This document shows, piece by piece, positions 1 to 4,944 of a stretch of DNA of 7,041 nt (position 1 is its first letter; each line of letters begins with the position of its first letter). The notes under the pieces are model-generated. The model saw nothing but the letters and a program-made list of their open reading frames with translations. It did no database searches and was not told the origin of the DNA. This stretch comes from Pseudomonadota bacterium. GTDB lineage: Bacteria > Desulfobacterota > JADFVX01. The stretch spans positions 1-7,041 of the forward strand of contig JADFVM010000215.1 of the NCBI GenBank assembly GCA_015222555.1. The letters are read 5' to 3'. The position numbers were made by a program, and so were the translations under genes.

Positions 1-400
1 GATGCGGTTTGAAATCAAAGTAGCGGCTTCTCGTCAGAGTTTCAAAGGATATCCTCTTATTTTCGTTCCTTGAAAAGATAAGTTCACCCTCTGTTATGAC
101 TGAAAACCTGAAAGAAAGGGGGGCCTGATTCAATAGCCGGCAATCAATGGGATATTTCTGCAGCAGAGTTTCCAGTTTTACGCCAAGTTCCAGCTGACAT
201 TGAAGAAGATTATCTTCACTCATAGATTCTTCATCAACGTAAATAGCAATATCAATATCGTTAAAACCCTTGCCCTCGATGAATGAGCCGTAAATATAGG
301 AATATAGTACTGATTTTTCCTGATTCAGGAAAGCCTCTATATTGCAGATAACTTCCTTCTGTTCTTTTTCTGTAACTTTCAAGTTCTTTAATAGACGCAT
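1..400 (-). CDS. Minimal nucleotidyltransferase (MntA-like), partial, runs off window edge
   Basis: This leftward gene has 133 codons in the window and no stop before the edge, so the C-terminus is missing. Around residues 36-52 it shows a Pol-beta-type nucleotidyltransferase signature, IYGSF followed by NDIDIA. The Gly-Ser pair is at 38-39, the two metal-binding aspartates are D48 and D50, and a probable third acidic residue is D86 in PIDCR. The spacing is GSX8DXD, two residues shorter than the GSX10DXD of classical MntA antitoxins. Such small MNT proteins usually pair with a HEPN protein and transfer AMP to it, so a HEPN partner may lie left of the window; this is inference. The ATG at 400 has a GAGG Shine-Dalgarno sequence 8 bases upstream. 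An in-frame ATG at 445 lacks one. About 140-150 residues are expected, so little is probably missing. Confidence 0.8.
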   Translation of the reverse strand, partial: MRLLKNLKVTEKEQKEVICNIEAFLNQEKSVLYSYIYGSFIEGKGFNDIDIAIYVDEESMSEDNLLQCQLELGVKLETLLQKYPIDCRLLNQAPLSFRFSVITEGELIFSRNENKRISFETLTRSRYFDFKPH

Positions 401-419
401 CGCTTTAACCTCAATCCAA

Positions 420-448
420 ATGTTAACAGAGGCTCGGTATTCCATCAA
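420..448 (-). promoter_or_regulatory. Possible promoter of the leftward MNT gene
   Basis: Read on the minus strand, TTGATG (448-443) and TAACAT (425-420) are separated by 17 bases, which resembles a sigma-70 promoter. Transcription would start near 413, which puts the GAGG ribosome site almost at the transcript end. This makes the call tentative. Confidence 0.3.
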
Positions 449-517
449 GTTTTTTGTTAAGGAGTTGTTCTGCGCTTGCGATCTACTTCGACGGATGAGA
501 GAAGGATTAGGAATTAT

Positions 518-533
518 GGGGTAAGGGGTAAGG
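518..533. repeat. Short tandem GGGGTAA repeat
   Basis: Two and a bit copies of GGGGTAA stand in tandem in non-coding DNA at the start of the repeat-rich zone. No function can be read from it. Confidence 0.5.
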
Positions 534-545
534 AATAGAATTCTC

Positions 546-583
546 TGTCTTTGCGAGGTGGCTAATTGCGACGAAGCAATCTC
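546..583. repeat. TTGCGA...GAAGCAATCTC intergenic repeat
   Basis: The stretch begins TTTGCGAGG and ends CGAAGCAATCTC. It contains the hairpin ATTGC-gacgaa-GCAAT (565-580). It resembles the short dispersed intergenic element of the TTGCGA-to-GAAGCAATCTC style found in many bacterial genomes. Only one copy lies in this window, so the family assignment rests on resemblance. Confidence 0.5.
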
Positions 584-585
584 AG

Positions 586-646
586 GTTGATCCCGCAATC
601 CTGTCAAAGAAAAATATGTTAGACGGGATCAACAGGAAAGACAGGA
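586..646. repeat. Inverted pair of GATCC(C/T)GTC-type repeats
   Basis: GTTGATCCCG (586-595) and CGGGATCAAC (624-633) form a perfect 10-base inverted repeat. TCCTGTC (599-605) and GACAGGA (640-646) form a second, interleaved one. The words are those of the dispersed repeat at 671-717, 950-967 and 1911-1937, here present once in each orientation. The interleaving suggests two oppositely oriented repeat copies rather than one simple hairpin. Confidence 0.55.
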
Positions 647-663
647 TAAAAGATAAAGTCACA

Positions 664-750
664 CGCAAAAGACAGGTTTTATGGTTTAAACCCTGCAGCT
701 CCTGTTAATCCTGTCAAAAAAAGCATATAGTATTAATTTGTGCACATTAT
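664..750. repeat. Dispersed repeat, degenerate copy (left)
   Basis: This copy contains GACAGGTTTTATGGTTTAAA, then CCTGTTAATCCTGTCAA, then a shortened tail with TATTAATTTGTGCACATTAT. The same order of blocks occurs at 923-1025 and 1882-1986, but here the tail is strongly eroded. GACAGG (671-676) and CCTGTC (710-715) form terminal inverted repeats around the perfect palindrome GGTTTAAACC (683-692). Confidence 0.5.
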
Positions 751-762
751 GAGCAACCTGTG

Positions 763-882
763 TTAAATCGTTTTTCTGTTCAGCTTCAAAAGTTGAGCAG
801 TTTTGGACGCCTCAATATCAATACAAAAGCACTCAATAATTTTTTCAATTTTGTACTTGCTTAACTTATTGTTTATAAACAT
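763..882 (-). pseudogene. Transposase N-terminal remnant, IS1595-like
   Basis: Read leftwards, ATG at 882 opens a 39-codon frame that ends at TAA (765-763). The product contains NKLSKYKIEKIIECF and then ASKTAQLLKLNRKTI, which resembles the N-terminal helix-turn-helix region of IS1595-family transposases. In these proteins an NRxTINRYY-like segment normally continues into the DDE catalytic domain. Here the frame stops right after NRKTI and no catalytic domain follows on the minus strand, so this is a truncated remnant. No clear Shine-Dalgarno sequence precedes it. A 13-base-pair inverted repeat (886-919) lies directly upstream and may belong to the element's end. The family name comes from recalled similarity. 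The coding character is supported by the coherent, charged, helix-rich sequence. Confidence 0.55.
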
Positions 883-885
883 ATT

Positions 886-919
886 TCTAGATTATCAGAT
901 GCTATCCTGATAGTCTAGA
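886..919. repeat. Inverted repeat TCTAGATTATCAG / CTGATAGTCTAGA
   Basis: The arms at 886-898 and 907-919 pair over 13 bases with one G-T wobble, around an 8-base loop. Neither side has a T-run, so it is not a standard terminator. It sits just upstream of the transposase remnant and just left of a long direct-repeat copy. It could be an insertion-element end or a protein-binding site. Confidence 0.6.
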
Positions 920-922
920 GCC

Positions 923-1025
923 AAAACAAAAGAGAGGTCTTAGGTTTAAATCCCGTAGATCCCGTCAAAAGAAAATAGATTTCCCATCCCACATAAATCC
1001 TCAAAAAAAGTTGCACACCATCATC
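923..1025. repeat. Long direct repeat, copy flanking mntA-hepT (left)
   Basis: The blocks in order are a purine-rich lead, TTAGGTTTAAATCC (940-953), CCCGTCAA (961-968), and a conserved 32-base tail (994-1025) ending in GTTGCACACCATCATC. The tail matches 1954-1986 except for one extra A in the homopolymer there. The middle part is diverged, with small length differences. It ends about 100 bases before the mntA start. Confidence 0.8.
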
Positions 1026-1031
1026 AATAAA

Positions 1032-1050
1032 CTTGCAAGCCTGGCCCAGG
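1032..1050. promoter_or_regulatory. Two adjacent palindromes upstream of mntA
   Basis: CTTGCAAG (1032-1039) is a perfect 8-base palindrome. It is followed at once by CCTGG-c-CCAGG (1040-1050). They lie upstream of the predicted mntA -35 box. An operator for autoregulation is possible, but nothing in the sequence proves it. Confidence 0.3.
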
Positions 1051-1074
1051 ATCTCTCTATTCTGCAAATAATCC

Positions 1075-1102
1075 TTGTATATTGATTCGCTTCGGGTAAA
1101 AT
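1075..1102 (+). promoter_or_regulatory. Possible mntA-hepT promoter
   Basis: TTGTAT (1075-1080) and TAAAAT (1097-1102) are 16 bases apart, an acceptable sigma-70 pair. Transcription would start near 1109, followed by the Shine-Dalgarno AGAGG at 1112-1116. Confidence 0.4.
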
Positions 1103-1125
1103 ATGTTTAAAAGAGGTATTGTTAG

Positions 1126-1410
1126 ATGAATGTTAGTGACCTGGAAGAAAAAATTATTTTTGTCCTTGAACAGTACGGTGCTGACCGAATCGGGATCTTT
1201 GGTTCCTTTGCAAGAGAAGAGGCAAATGCAGAAAGCGATCTTGACTTACTGGTTCATTTCAAGGATCAGCAAAGCCTTCTTACACTTGTGCAGATTGAAA
1301 GGGAATTAACAGAAAGAACGGGAATTAAAGTCGACCTGCTGACTGAACAGTCTGTCAGCCCCTACCTTATTGATCAGATCAAATCAGAATTAAAGGTGAT
1401 TTATCAGTGA
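1126..1410 (+). CDS. mntA: MNT-domain antitoxin / AMP-transferase of a HEPN-MNT (type VII) pair
   Basis: This 94-residue protein is a minimal nucleotidyltransferase. Gly-Ser at 26-27 in IFGSFAR is followed, after exactly ten residues, by D38-L-D40, giving the GSX10DXD signature. A third acidic residue, D70 in IKVDLL, fits the usual metal-binding triad. In characterised HEPN-MNT systems this protein neutralises the HEPN ribonuclease by adding AMP to the tyrosine of its RX4HXY motif, and the downstream gene here has that motif. The length is normal for the family. The ATG has an AGAGG ribosome site 9 bases upstream. The TGA stop overlaps a GTG at 1407-1409, the apparent original start of the HEPN gene, which indicates translational coupling. 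The catalytic residues look intact, so the gene is probably functional. Confidence 0.9.
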   Translation: MNVSDLEEKIIFVLEQYGADRIGIFGSFAREEANAESDLDLLVHFKDQQSLLTLVQIERELTERTGIKVDLLTEQSVSPYLIDQIKSELKVIYQ

Positions 1411-1457
1411 AGAAAGACGATTCGATCTACCTTCGACATATTGATAGACGCTATTGA
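1407..1457 (+). pseudogene. Displaced N-terminal segment of the HEPN gene, out of frame
   Basis: A GTG overlapping the mntA stop codon opens a frame that reads VKKDDSIYLRHI. This is the typical beginning of HepT-like proteins (usually M-K-x-D-x-x-Y-L-x-H-I-L-D-A-I). It then runs out of frame to TGA (1455-1457). The expected continuation, IDAIDQIEEY, is found one base further on in the +1 frame from about 1444. One extra base near 1443-1446 explains this: omitting G1443 gives RHI-IDAIDQ and omitting A1446 gives RHI-DDAIDQ. It could be a real mutation or a sequencing error. Confidence 0.6.
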
Positions 1458-1728
1458 CCAGATCGAAGAGTACATCTCTACTATGGATGAAAAGGGATTC
1501 TCTGAATCACGAATAACACAGGATGCTGTCATCAGACAATTTGAGATTATCGGTGAAGCAACAAAGAAACTGTCAGAAAAAACGAGAGCAAATTATAGTG
1601 ATATTCCCTGGAAGGATATGGCAGGCATGCGGGATAAGTTAATTCATGACTATTTTGGTGTGGACATTATGGCCGTATGGAAAACGGCCAAAGAAGACCT
1701 TCCTCTCTTAAAGAAGAAATTAATTTGA
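1441..1728 (+). CDS. hepT: HEPN-domain (DUF86, HepT-like) toxin, N-terminus frameshifted
   Basis: The open frame from TTG at 1441 encodes 95 residues of a HepT-type HEPN protein, a small all-helical ribonuclease that acts as the toxin of type VII pairs. The catalytic motif RX4HXY is present as R64-DKLI-H69-D-Y71. Y71 is the residue expected to be AMPylated by the MNT partner. FEIIGEATKKLSE (34-46) and the IPWKDMAGMRD segment before the motif are also typical of the family. TTG 1441 has no Shine-Dalgarno sequence and lacks about 12 residues of the first helix. Those residues are encoded upstream in another frame starting at GTG 1407. The gene is therefore either a recent frameshift pseudogene, a sequencing artefact, or expressed from a poor internal start. 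The domain assignment is strong, but activity is uncertain. Confidence 0.8.
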   Translation: MIDAIDQIEEYISTMDEKGFSESRITQDAVIRQFEIIGEATKKLSEKTRANYSDIPWKDMAGMRDKLIHDYFGVDIMAVWKTAKEDLPLLKKKLI

Positions 1729-1805
1729 TACCTGAAACCCACAACGATGGATGAATGTGACAGTTTAATGATGGGCGATGCCACTCTGATGCCTATATGC
1801 TTTGA

Positions 1806-1850
1806 CTGGATTCCCGCTGTAATTTATGCCCTGAGGGTGCGGGAATGACA
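1806..1850. repeat. ATTCCCGC...GCGGGAAT intergenic palindromic repeat
   Basis: ATTCCCGC (1810-1817) and GCGGGAAT (1839-1846) form a perfect 8-base inverted repeat within CTGGATTCCCGC...GCGGGAATGACA. An inner CCCT-g-AGGG lies in the loop. The wording matches a common style of dispersed bacterial intergenic element. A T6 run follows about 11 bases after the right arm, so it may weakly help terminate mntA-hepT transcripts. Confidence 0.5.
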
Positions 1851-1881
1851 AGATTTGATTTTTTAGAGGTTTCTTAATGTT

Positions 1882-1986
1882 AAAAGCAAAAAACAGGTTT
1901 TAGGTTTAAATCCTGCAAATCATGTTGATCCTGTCAATATACTTACCTCATATTAAATCCTCAAAAAAAAGTTGCACACCATCATC
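1882..1986. repeat. Long direct repeat, copy flanking mntA-hepT (right)
   Basis: This copy has the same block order and orientation as 923-1025. It contains ACAGGTTTTAGGTTTAAATCC (1893-1913 region), TTGATCCTGTCAA (1925-1937) and a conserved tail (1954-1986) ending in GTTGCACACCATCATC. It lies between the hepT stop and ruvB, 31 bases from the ruvB stop codon. Recombination with the left copy would remove about 961 bases, including all of mntA-hepT. Confidence 0.8.
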
Positions 1987-2017
1987 GGGGTCCATTGTAG
2001 TTCTCCATAATGTTATC

Positions 2018-3037
2018 TTAAAATAAACGTCTTTGAGTCTCCTCATCCATAGGCATGCCGAAATGCTTATAGGCGTTTTCTGTGGCAACTCTGCCCCTGG
2101 GCGTGCGGTTTAAAAAACCTTCCTGGATAAGATAGGGTTCATAAAGATCTTCAATGGTATCCCTTTGCTCGCTGATGGCGGCTGCAAGGGTGTCGAGACC
2201 GACCGGCCCTCCACGAAACTTCTCGATAATTGTTAACAGCAGTTTTCTGTCCATTACATCAAAGCCGTTAGTATCAACTTCCAGCATCTTAAGTGCTTCG
2301 TCGGCGACTTTTTTGGTAATAATGCCGTCTGCCTTTACCTGGGCATAATCCCTGGTTCTTCTCAGCAGGCGGTTGGCGATGCGGGGGGTGCCTCTTGAAC
2401 GCCTCGCTATCTCATATGCGCCATCGTTGTCAATATCCATTTTTAAAAGATCGGCAGATCGCTTGACAATGGTCGATAGTTCCCGGGGGGTGTAGAACTC
2501 CAGCCGGAAGATAACGCCAAAACGATCTCTAAGAGGAGATGAGAGCAGCCCGGCCCTTGTTGTTGCGCCAATGAGTGTAAAACGGGGCAGATCGAGTTTT
2601 ATGCTTCTGGCGCTGGGACCCTGTCCGATCATGATGTCCAGCTGAAAGTCTTCCATCGCCGGATAAAGGATCTCTTCAACGACGGTACTTAAGCGGTGAA
2701 TTTCATCAATGAAGAGGACGTCACATTCTTCAAGATTGGTAAGGATGGCGGCAAGGTCGCCTGCTTTTTCTATGGATGGGCCCGATGCTGTTTTGATATT
2801 AACGCCCAATTCAGAAGCGATGATACAGGAAAGGGTGGTTTTTCCTAAGCCCGGAGGGCCGTAGAGCAAGACGTGATCGAGGGCATCTTCCCGTTTTTTT
2901 GCCGCTTCAATAAAGATGGACAGGTTCTCTTTCACCTTTTCCTGGCCTATGTATTCGCTCAGGTTTTTAGGCCTCAATGACGCATCATAATTGGTGTCGT
3001 CTTCGGAAATGGCGGGGCTGATTATTCTTTCATCCAA
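2018..3037 (-). CDS. ruvB: Holliday junction branch-migration ATPase RuvB
   Basis: RuvB is the hexameric AAA+ motor that pumps DNA through the RuvA-bound Holliday junction in recombinational repair. The 339-residue product has the family's usual length. Walker A is GPPGLGKT (60-67), Walker B is VLFIDEIH (107-114), and sensor 1 lies in TLIGATT (154-160). The arginine finger lies in SSPLRDRFG (166-174) and sensor 2 in RGTPRIANR (215-223). A C-terminal winged-helix DNA-binding domain includes RTPRGRVAT (311-319). The start is TTG: an in-frame TAA stands only 9 bases upstream, so no longer start is possible. AAAGGA about 12 bases before it is a rather distant ribosome site. It follows ruvA by 33 bases and is the last recognisable gene of the operon. 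No hairpin terminator is visible after the stop. Confidence 0.98.
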   Translation of the reverse strand: MDERIISPAISEDDTNYDASLRPKNLSEYIGQEKVKENLSIFIEAAKKREDALDHVLLYGPPGLGKTTLSCIIASELGVNIKTASGPSIEKAGDLAAILTNLEECDVLFIDEIHRLSTVVEEILYPAMEDFQLDIMIGQGPSARSIKLDLPRFTLIGATTRAGLLSSPLRDRFGVIFRLEFYTPRELSTIVKRSADLLKMDIDNDGAYEIARRSRGTPRIANRLLRRTRDYAQVKADGIITKKVADEALKMLEVDTNGFDVMDRKLLLTIIEKFRGGPVGLDTLAAAISEQRDTIEDLYEPYLIQEGFLNRTPRGRVATENAYKHFGMPMDEETQRRLF

Positions 3038-3070
3038 GGTTGATTAAATTCCTTTATAAGTTTACTTGCC

Positions 3071-3676
3071 CTATTTTACCAATAGCTGAAGCGCTTCTTT
3101 TAGGAGCTTCTCGACGGTCCATTCTTTTTCAGCATTGTCACCTCTTAAGCGGTCTACTGCTTTTTCCGCGTCGCCCCTTTTATATCCAAGGTTGGTCAGA
3201 GCGGAAAGGGTGTCATCGAATAGGTCACCCTTTTGATATGAAATATCAGCCGTTGTATCTGACTGTTCCGTGGCATACTTAAGCTTATCCTTTAACTCCA
3301 GAATTAATCGCTCGGCCGTCTTCTTGCCAACGCCGGGGATGGAGTTCATGCGTACGACATCTCCCGATTTGATGGCCTTGATCAGCGCATCTGTTTCCAT
3401 ACCAGACAGGATATTGAGAGCCAATTTGGGTCCCACACCTGAAACAGATAAAAGCTTTTTAAAGAGTTCCTTTTCTTTACGGCCAAGAAAACCGAAAAGT
3501 TTTAATACATCTTCCTTGACATGGGTGTATATGAGAAGTTCAATATTCCCCCCCTCATCGGGAAGAGAATAAAAGGTGGATAAAGGGACGTTTACCTCGT
3601 ATCCAACGCCATTAACATCTAAAACAATGCTGTCTATAGATTTATATTTGAGGTTTCCGGAAAGGTGGGCTATCAT
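3071..3676 (-). CDS. ruvA: Holliday junction-binding protein RuvA
   Basis: RuvA forms tetramers that bind and unfold the four-way junction and load RuvB onto it. The 201-residue protein shows all three family domains. The first is an N-terminal OB fold (about 1-62) beginning MIAHLSGNL. The second has two helix-hairpin-helix motifs, VSGVGPKLAL (78-87) and IPGVGKKTAERL (113-124). The third is a small C-terminal RuvB-contacting domain (about 152-200) after a linker rich in polar residues. The acidic pin, E55-D56 in HVKEDVLKLFGF, is present. The ATG overlaps the ruvC stop in an ATGA arrangement, so translation is probably coupled to ruvC. Only a weak ribosome site precedes it. It stands in the usual ruvC-ruvA-ruvB order. 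Confidence 0.98.
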   Translation of the reverse strand: MIAHLSGNLKYKSIDSIVLDVNGVGYEVNVPLSTFYSLPDEGGNIELLIYTHVKEDVLKLFGFLGRKEKELFKKLLSVSGVGPKLALNILSGMETDALIKAIKSGDVVRMNSIPGVGKKTAERLILELKDKLKYATEQSDTTADISYQKGDLFDDTLSALTNLGYKRGDAEKAVDRLRGDNAEKEWTVEKLLKEALQLLVK

Positions 3677-4173
3677 CGCATCTCATTCATTTTTCTTCGA
3701 TTTGTAGTCCCTGCCGTATTGATATGGCAAATTGCGGCAGCTAACGCGTCGGCAGCATCTGCCTGAGGTACCTCCGGCAGCTTGAGCAGCACTTTTATCA
3801 TCTGTTGCACCTGTCCTTTCTCGGCTCTGCCATAACCTACGACTGCTGATTTAATTGCAGTGGGCGTATACTCAAAGATGTCAAGGCCGGCGTTAGTACC
3901 GGCAAGGATTGCAACACCTCTGGAATGCCCCAGCTTTAGCGCACTTTTAATGTTTTTATGGTAGAAGACGTCTTCTATGGAAATAACATCAGGTCGGTAT
4001 TGTTGTATAATCCCGCAGATCTCATCATAGATGACTTTCAACCGCTTGTTCAAGGGGTCTGCCGAATCAGTGAATATGCCGCCGTTGTCAACATGTTTCA
4101 AGCTGTTTCCCACTGCGTCAACGATGCCATATCCCATTACCCTTGTGCCAGGGTCAATTCCGAGAGTTCTCAA
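3673..4173 (-). CDS. ruvC: Crossover junction endodeoxyribonuclease RuvC
   Basis: RuvC is the dimeric, metal-dependent nuclease that cuts Holliday junctions symmetrically. From the TTG at 4173 the protein has 166 residues, close to the usual 165-175, and begins MRTLGIDPGT. The four catalytic acidic residues are D7 (GIDPG), E67 (SIEDVF), D139 and D142 (DAADALA). A longer in-frame reading from 4248 would add 25 residues without homology to RuvC and overlap yebC by 68 bases, so it is rejected. The chosen start lies 7 bases after the yebC stop. The GGAGG in the last codons of yebC, about 12 bases upstream, may serve as ribosome site. The 3' end overlaps ruvA by four bases. Confidence 0.95.
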   Translation of the reverse strand: MRTLGIDPGTRVMGYGIVDAVGNSLKHVDNGGIFTDSADPLNKRLKVIYDEICGIIQQYRPDVISIEDVFYHKNIKSALKLGHSRGVAILAGTNAGLDIFEYTPTAIKSAVVGYGRAEKGQVQQMIKVLLKLPEVPQADAADALAAAICHINTAGTTNRRKMNEMR

Positions 4174-4180
4174 TGCCCGG

Positions 4181-4930
4181 TCAGGCCTCCATCGCTTCCA
4201 GAACGTCATCGGATATGTCGAAGTTGGCATACACTTTTTGCACATCATCGAGGTCTTCCAGCTTATCCATAAGTCTGATCATCTGTTCAGCTTCTTTGCC
4301 TTCAAGTTTGACAGTATTTTGAGGTCTCATTGTGATTTCTGCGCTTAAAGGCGTTATCCCTGCATCCTCAATCGCTTTTTTTACATCTTCGAAGGCACTT
4401 TGATCGGTATATACTTCAAAGGTGTCATCCTCCGATATGATGTCTTCTGCACCGGCTTCCAATGTAAGTTCCAGCAGGTCATCTTCCGTCGTCACGCCGC
4501 CATCGATTTCGATTAACCCTTTTCTGTCAAACATCCATGCAACGGAGCCGCTTTCACCCATGTTGCCGTTATTTTTATTAAAGGCAGCTCGAATCTCCGG
4601 GAGTGTCCTGTTTTTATTGTCCGTCATGACTTCAAGTAAAATGGCAACGCCACCCGGTCCATAACCTTCATAAGAACACTCCTCGTAGTTTACGCCCTCA
4701 AGGTCGCCCGTTCCTTTTTTTATCGCCTTATCTATGTTGTCCTTGGGCATATTTTCAGCTTTTGCAGCTGCAATGGCAGTCCGTAACCTGGGATTGCCGG
4801 AAGGATCCCCGCCGCCTATCTTTGCCGCAACGATTATCTCTTTTCCAAGCTTGGTAAATATTTTTCCTCTTTTTGCATCGAGAGCCCCTTTTTTTCTTTT
4901 AATGGTGCTCCATTTGCTATGTCCTGACAC
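4181..4930 (-). CDS. yebC: YebC/TACO1-family protein
   Basis: This is a conserved cytoplasmic protein of the YebC/TACO1 family. It has long been annotated as a transcriptional regulator and is more recently linked to translation of difficult (proline-rich) sequences. The role here is inferred from the family. The 249-residue length is typical. The N-terminus MSGHSKWSTIKRKK is the family hallmark. It is followed by GGDPSGNPRLRTAI (40-53), the NMPKDNIDKAIKKG segment (60-73) and YEGYGPGGVAILLE (87-100). It starts with GTG, preceded by a near-perfect Shine-Dalgarno sequence TGAGGAGGT 5 bases upstream. It leads the ruvCAB operon, an arrangement common in bacteria, and is divergent from trpD. Translation of ruvC begins 7 bases after its stop. 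Confidence 0.97.
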   Translation of the reverse strand: MSGHSKWSTIKRKKGALDAKRGKIFTKLGKEIIVAAKIGGGDPSGNPRLRTAIAAAKAENMPKDNIDKAIKKGTGDLEGVNYEECSYEGYGPGGVAILLEVMTDNKNRTLPEIRAAFNKNNGNMGESGSVAWMFDRKGLIEIDGGVTTEDDLLELTLEAGAEDIISEDDTFEVYTDQSAFEDVKKAIEDAGITPLSAEITMRPQNTVKLEGKEAEQMIRLMDKLEDLDDVQKVYANFDISDDVLEAMEA

Positions 4931-4935
4931 GGTTT

Positions 4936-4944
4936 ACCTCCTCA
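4936..4944 (-). promoter_or_regulatory. Strong ribosome binding site fixing the yebC GTG start
   Basis: Read leftwards, TGAGGAGGT stands 5 bases before GTG (4930-4928). This supports the non-ATG start and predicts efficient translation. Confidence 0.85.

Noticed and set aside
342..524. Rightward 60-codon frame across the start of the leftward MNT gene
   Set aside because: It is antisense to the MNT coding sequence, has no ribosome site, and its composition does not look like a protein.
1437..1450. Programmed +1 ribosomal frameshift in hepT
   Set aside because: No known slippery sequence or stimulatory element is visible at the junction. A plain insertion or sequence error is simpler.
1747..1848. 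Rightward 33-codon frame beginning MDECDSLMMGD and ending in the palindromic repeat
   Set aside because: It has no ribosome site, its end is the translation of the ATTCCCGC...GCGGGAAT element, and it does not resemble a known protein.
664..1986. CRISPR array suggested by recurring repeat words
   Set aside because: Copies are imperfect, hundreds of bases apart and separated by genes, without regular spacers or cas genes.
1950..2017. Rho-independent terminator after ruvB at the minus-strand T8 run
   Set aside because: No stable GC-rich stem precedes the T-run. The run belongs to the dispersed repeat tail.
4171..4248. 25-residue N-terminal extension of RuvC
   Set aside because: It overlaps yebC by 68 bases and lacks RuvC homology. 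The TTG at 4173 gives the normal MRTLGIDPG start.
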